A stretch of DNA of 6,960 nt from the NCBI GenBank assembly GCA_002171575.2, contig NHEI02000033.1, forward strand, positions 6,697 to 13,656, in the 5' to 3' direction. The stretch's first letter is position 1, and every line of letters begins with the position of its first letter. The position numbers and the translations under genes were made by a program. This DNA is from Flavobacteriaceae bacterium TMED81. GTDB lineage: Bacteria; Bacteroidota; Bacteroidia; Flavobacteriales; Flavobacteriaceae. Of this stretch, positions 6,210-6,960 are shown piece by piece. The notes under the pieces were generated by a model, which worked only from the letters and a program-made list of their open reading frames with translations, was not told where the DNA came from and ran no database searches.

Positions 6210-6960
6210 ATACTTCGTAGGTGTTTTGACGCAATCCCTCTTCAATAATTTCTCTATCAAATTGGCGCATTAATTCTAATTTCCGTTTGTTGATTAAAAT
6301 TTGTTTAAGCGTTGGCATAACATATTCCAACGGAGCCAAATCGTTGCGTAAAACAACTTCTTCAACCACCACCAAATATACTTCTAAAGAATCTTGTAAA
6401 TCAAAGAAAGTGTTATTTTTTAAGAAATTTTTATAACGTCTTTCGCTAATTGATGGCAAACGATTAAAAAATTGGGAGGCCTGAACCCATATTGAATCGT
6501 TCATAGAGTAGGTAGTAAACTGAAGAGCAATTGAGTCTAAAAAAACCTTGTCAGCATCGTTAAAACGCCGAAGACTACGACGAATCGTGCGCAGATTATA
6601 ATTTTCATTTCGAACCCGAACATAACGCCCGCGCAATAAATCTTTATTGGTTCTAAAATTGGCTTTGTTTTGTTCAAAATAATCCTGAATTTCTTGGGGC
6701 TCAACGACAGAATCCAACAGCGACTGGATTGCCTTATCCTTATAAGTTTTGACATACAAGTCGTTGCGATAAGTCCTTACCAATTCGTCGAGTCGTTTTT
6801 TTTCGGTCGAGCTCAAATTGATTTCAGCTTTTTTAAGGTATAACAACTGTTCCGCCCAATCGTCAATCAAACGATTCGAAATTTGTAAACTATCTCCATT
6901 GTACCGCGGGCCAATTTGATCTTGGAAATCTGAACTAAACAAGTACTTTTCACCTACTCT
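6202..6960 (-). CDS. PpiC/SurA_N-like periplasmic protein, 5' end outside the window
   Basis: The frame is open to the right edge, so 252 residues are visible and the N-terminus, presumably with a signal peptide or lipobox, is missing. A TTG at 6942 is in frame, but the residues before it (RVGEKY) continue the typical SurA-like opening 'VG-x-x-YLFSSDF', so it is not the start. The visible part is mostly helical and charged: a SurA_N-like region (about 7-85), an EPQEIQDYFEQNKANFR segment (about 87-103) like the hinge before a parvulin domain, and a strand LEVYLVVVEEVV (about 192-203) followed by a basic helix to the end (LAPLEYVMPTLKQILINKRK). No parvulin catalytic histidines or FGxH motif are present, so it is probably a chaperone without isomerase activity. 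I recall proteins of this type being encoded immediately before SurA in flavobacteria. Its stop overlaps the SurA-like start by 8 bp, so the two are likely partners in outer-membrane protein assembly. Confidence 0.85.
   Translation of the reverse strand, partial: RVGEKYLFSSDFQDQIGPRYNGDSLQISNRLIDDWAEQLLYLKKAEINLSSTEKKRLDELVRTYRNDLYVKTYKDKAIQSLLDSVVEPQEIQDYFEQNKANFRTNKDLLRGRYVRVRNENYNLRTIRRSLRRFNDADKVFLDSIALQFTTYSMNDSIWVQASQFFNRLPSISERRYKNFLKNNTFFDLQDSLEVYLVVVEEVVLRNDLAPLEYVMPTLKQILINKRKLELMRQFDREIIEEGLRQNTYEVYE

Noticed and set aside
6210..6260. Upstream start (6260) for the SurA-like protein
   Set aside because: The extra 17 residues would place a charged segment before the signal peptide MNKRF and lie within the coding end of the previous gene. 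The ATG at 6209 gives the usual short overlap.
6940..6942. TTG at 6942 as the start of the rightmost gene
   Set aside because: The frame stays open to the window edge and the residues before it (RVGEKY) fit the family opening, so the gene is truncated by the window.
1..6960. Possible mobile element, CRISPR array, toxin-antitoxin or defence system
   Set aside because: I looked for transposase or integrase motifs, regularly spaced repeats, paired small toxin-like genes and terminal inverted repeats, and found none. The only tandem repeat is the in-frame coding one at 637-702.

Overview
The window looks like a chromosomal segment of a low-GC member of the Bacteroidetes, most likely a flavobacterium. 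The signs are a fused System II cytochrome c maturation protein (CcsBA), a SurA-type periplasmic chaperone directly behind a PpiC/SurA_N-like partner, TAnnTTTG promoter elements, starts without Shine-Dalgarno sequences, and AT-rich intergenic DNA. The assignment comes from protein family resemblance and signal style read by eye; no database was searched.

Layout. Positions 1-519 are AT-rich DNA with no convincing gene, ending in a TAnnTTTG element. A short plus-strand gene (520-705) follows, encoding a 61-residue membrane-anchored protein with an acidic tail built from 15-bp tandem repeats. It is closed by a clear intrinsic terminator (727-753). Everything from 769 to the right edge is on the minus strand. 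In transcription order (right to left) this strand carries: a 5'-truncated PpiC/SurA_N-like periplasmic protein (6202-6960); a SurA-like peptidyl-prolyl isomerase with two parvulin domains (4833-6209, overlapping its upstream neighbour by 8 bp); a 149-bp gap with a weak hairpin and a TAnnTTTG element; the 1042-residue CcsBA protein (1555-4683); a 70-residue two-helix membrane protein that appears to start at TTG inside the end of ccsBA (1362-1574); and a secreted protein of unknown function with a C-terminal beta-rich domain (769-1410), overlapping the 70-residue gene.

How they fit together. Nearly all products act in or across the inner membrane and periplasm. The two chaperone genes probably form one translationally coupled unit for outer-membrane protein folding. 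CcsBA would export heme and attach it to c-type cytochromes; no CxxCH apocytochrome is encoded here. The two small genes after ccsBA overlap so tightly that they are probably co-transcribed with it.

I see no mobile element, CRISPR array, tRNA/rRNA, phage gene or defence cassette, and no convincing undescribed system. The points most worth a second look are the repeat-tailed small protein, the signal-peptide-like helix at the CcsBA fusion joint, the nested overlaps with a TTG start behind ccsBA, and the split histidine pattern in the SurA-like protein.
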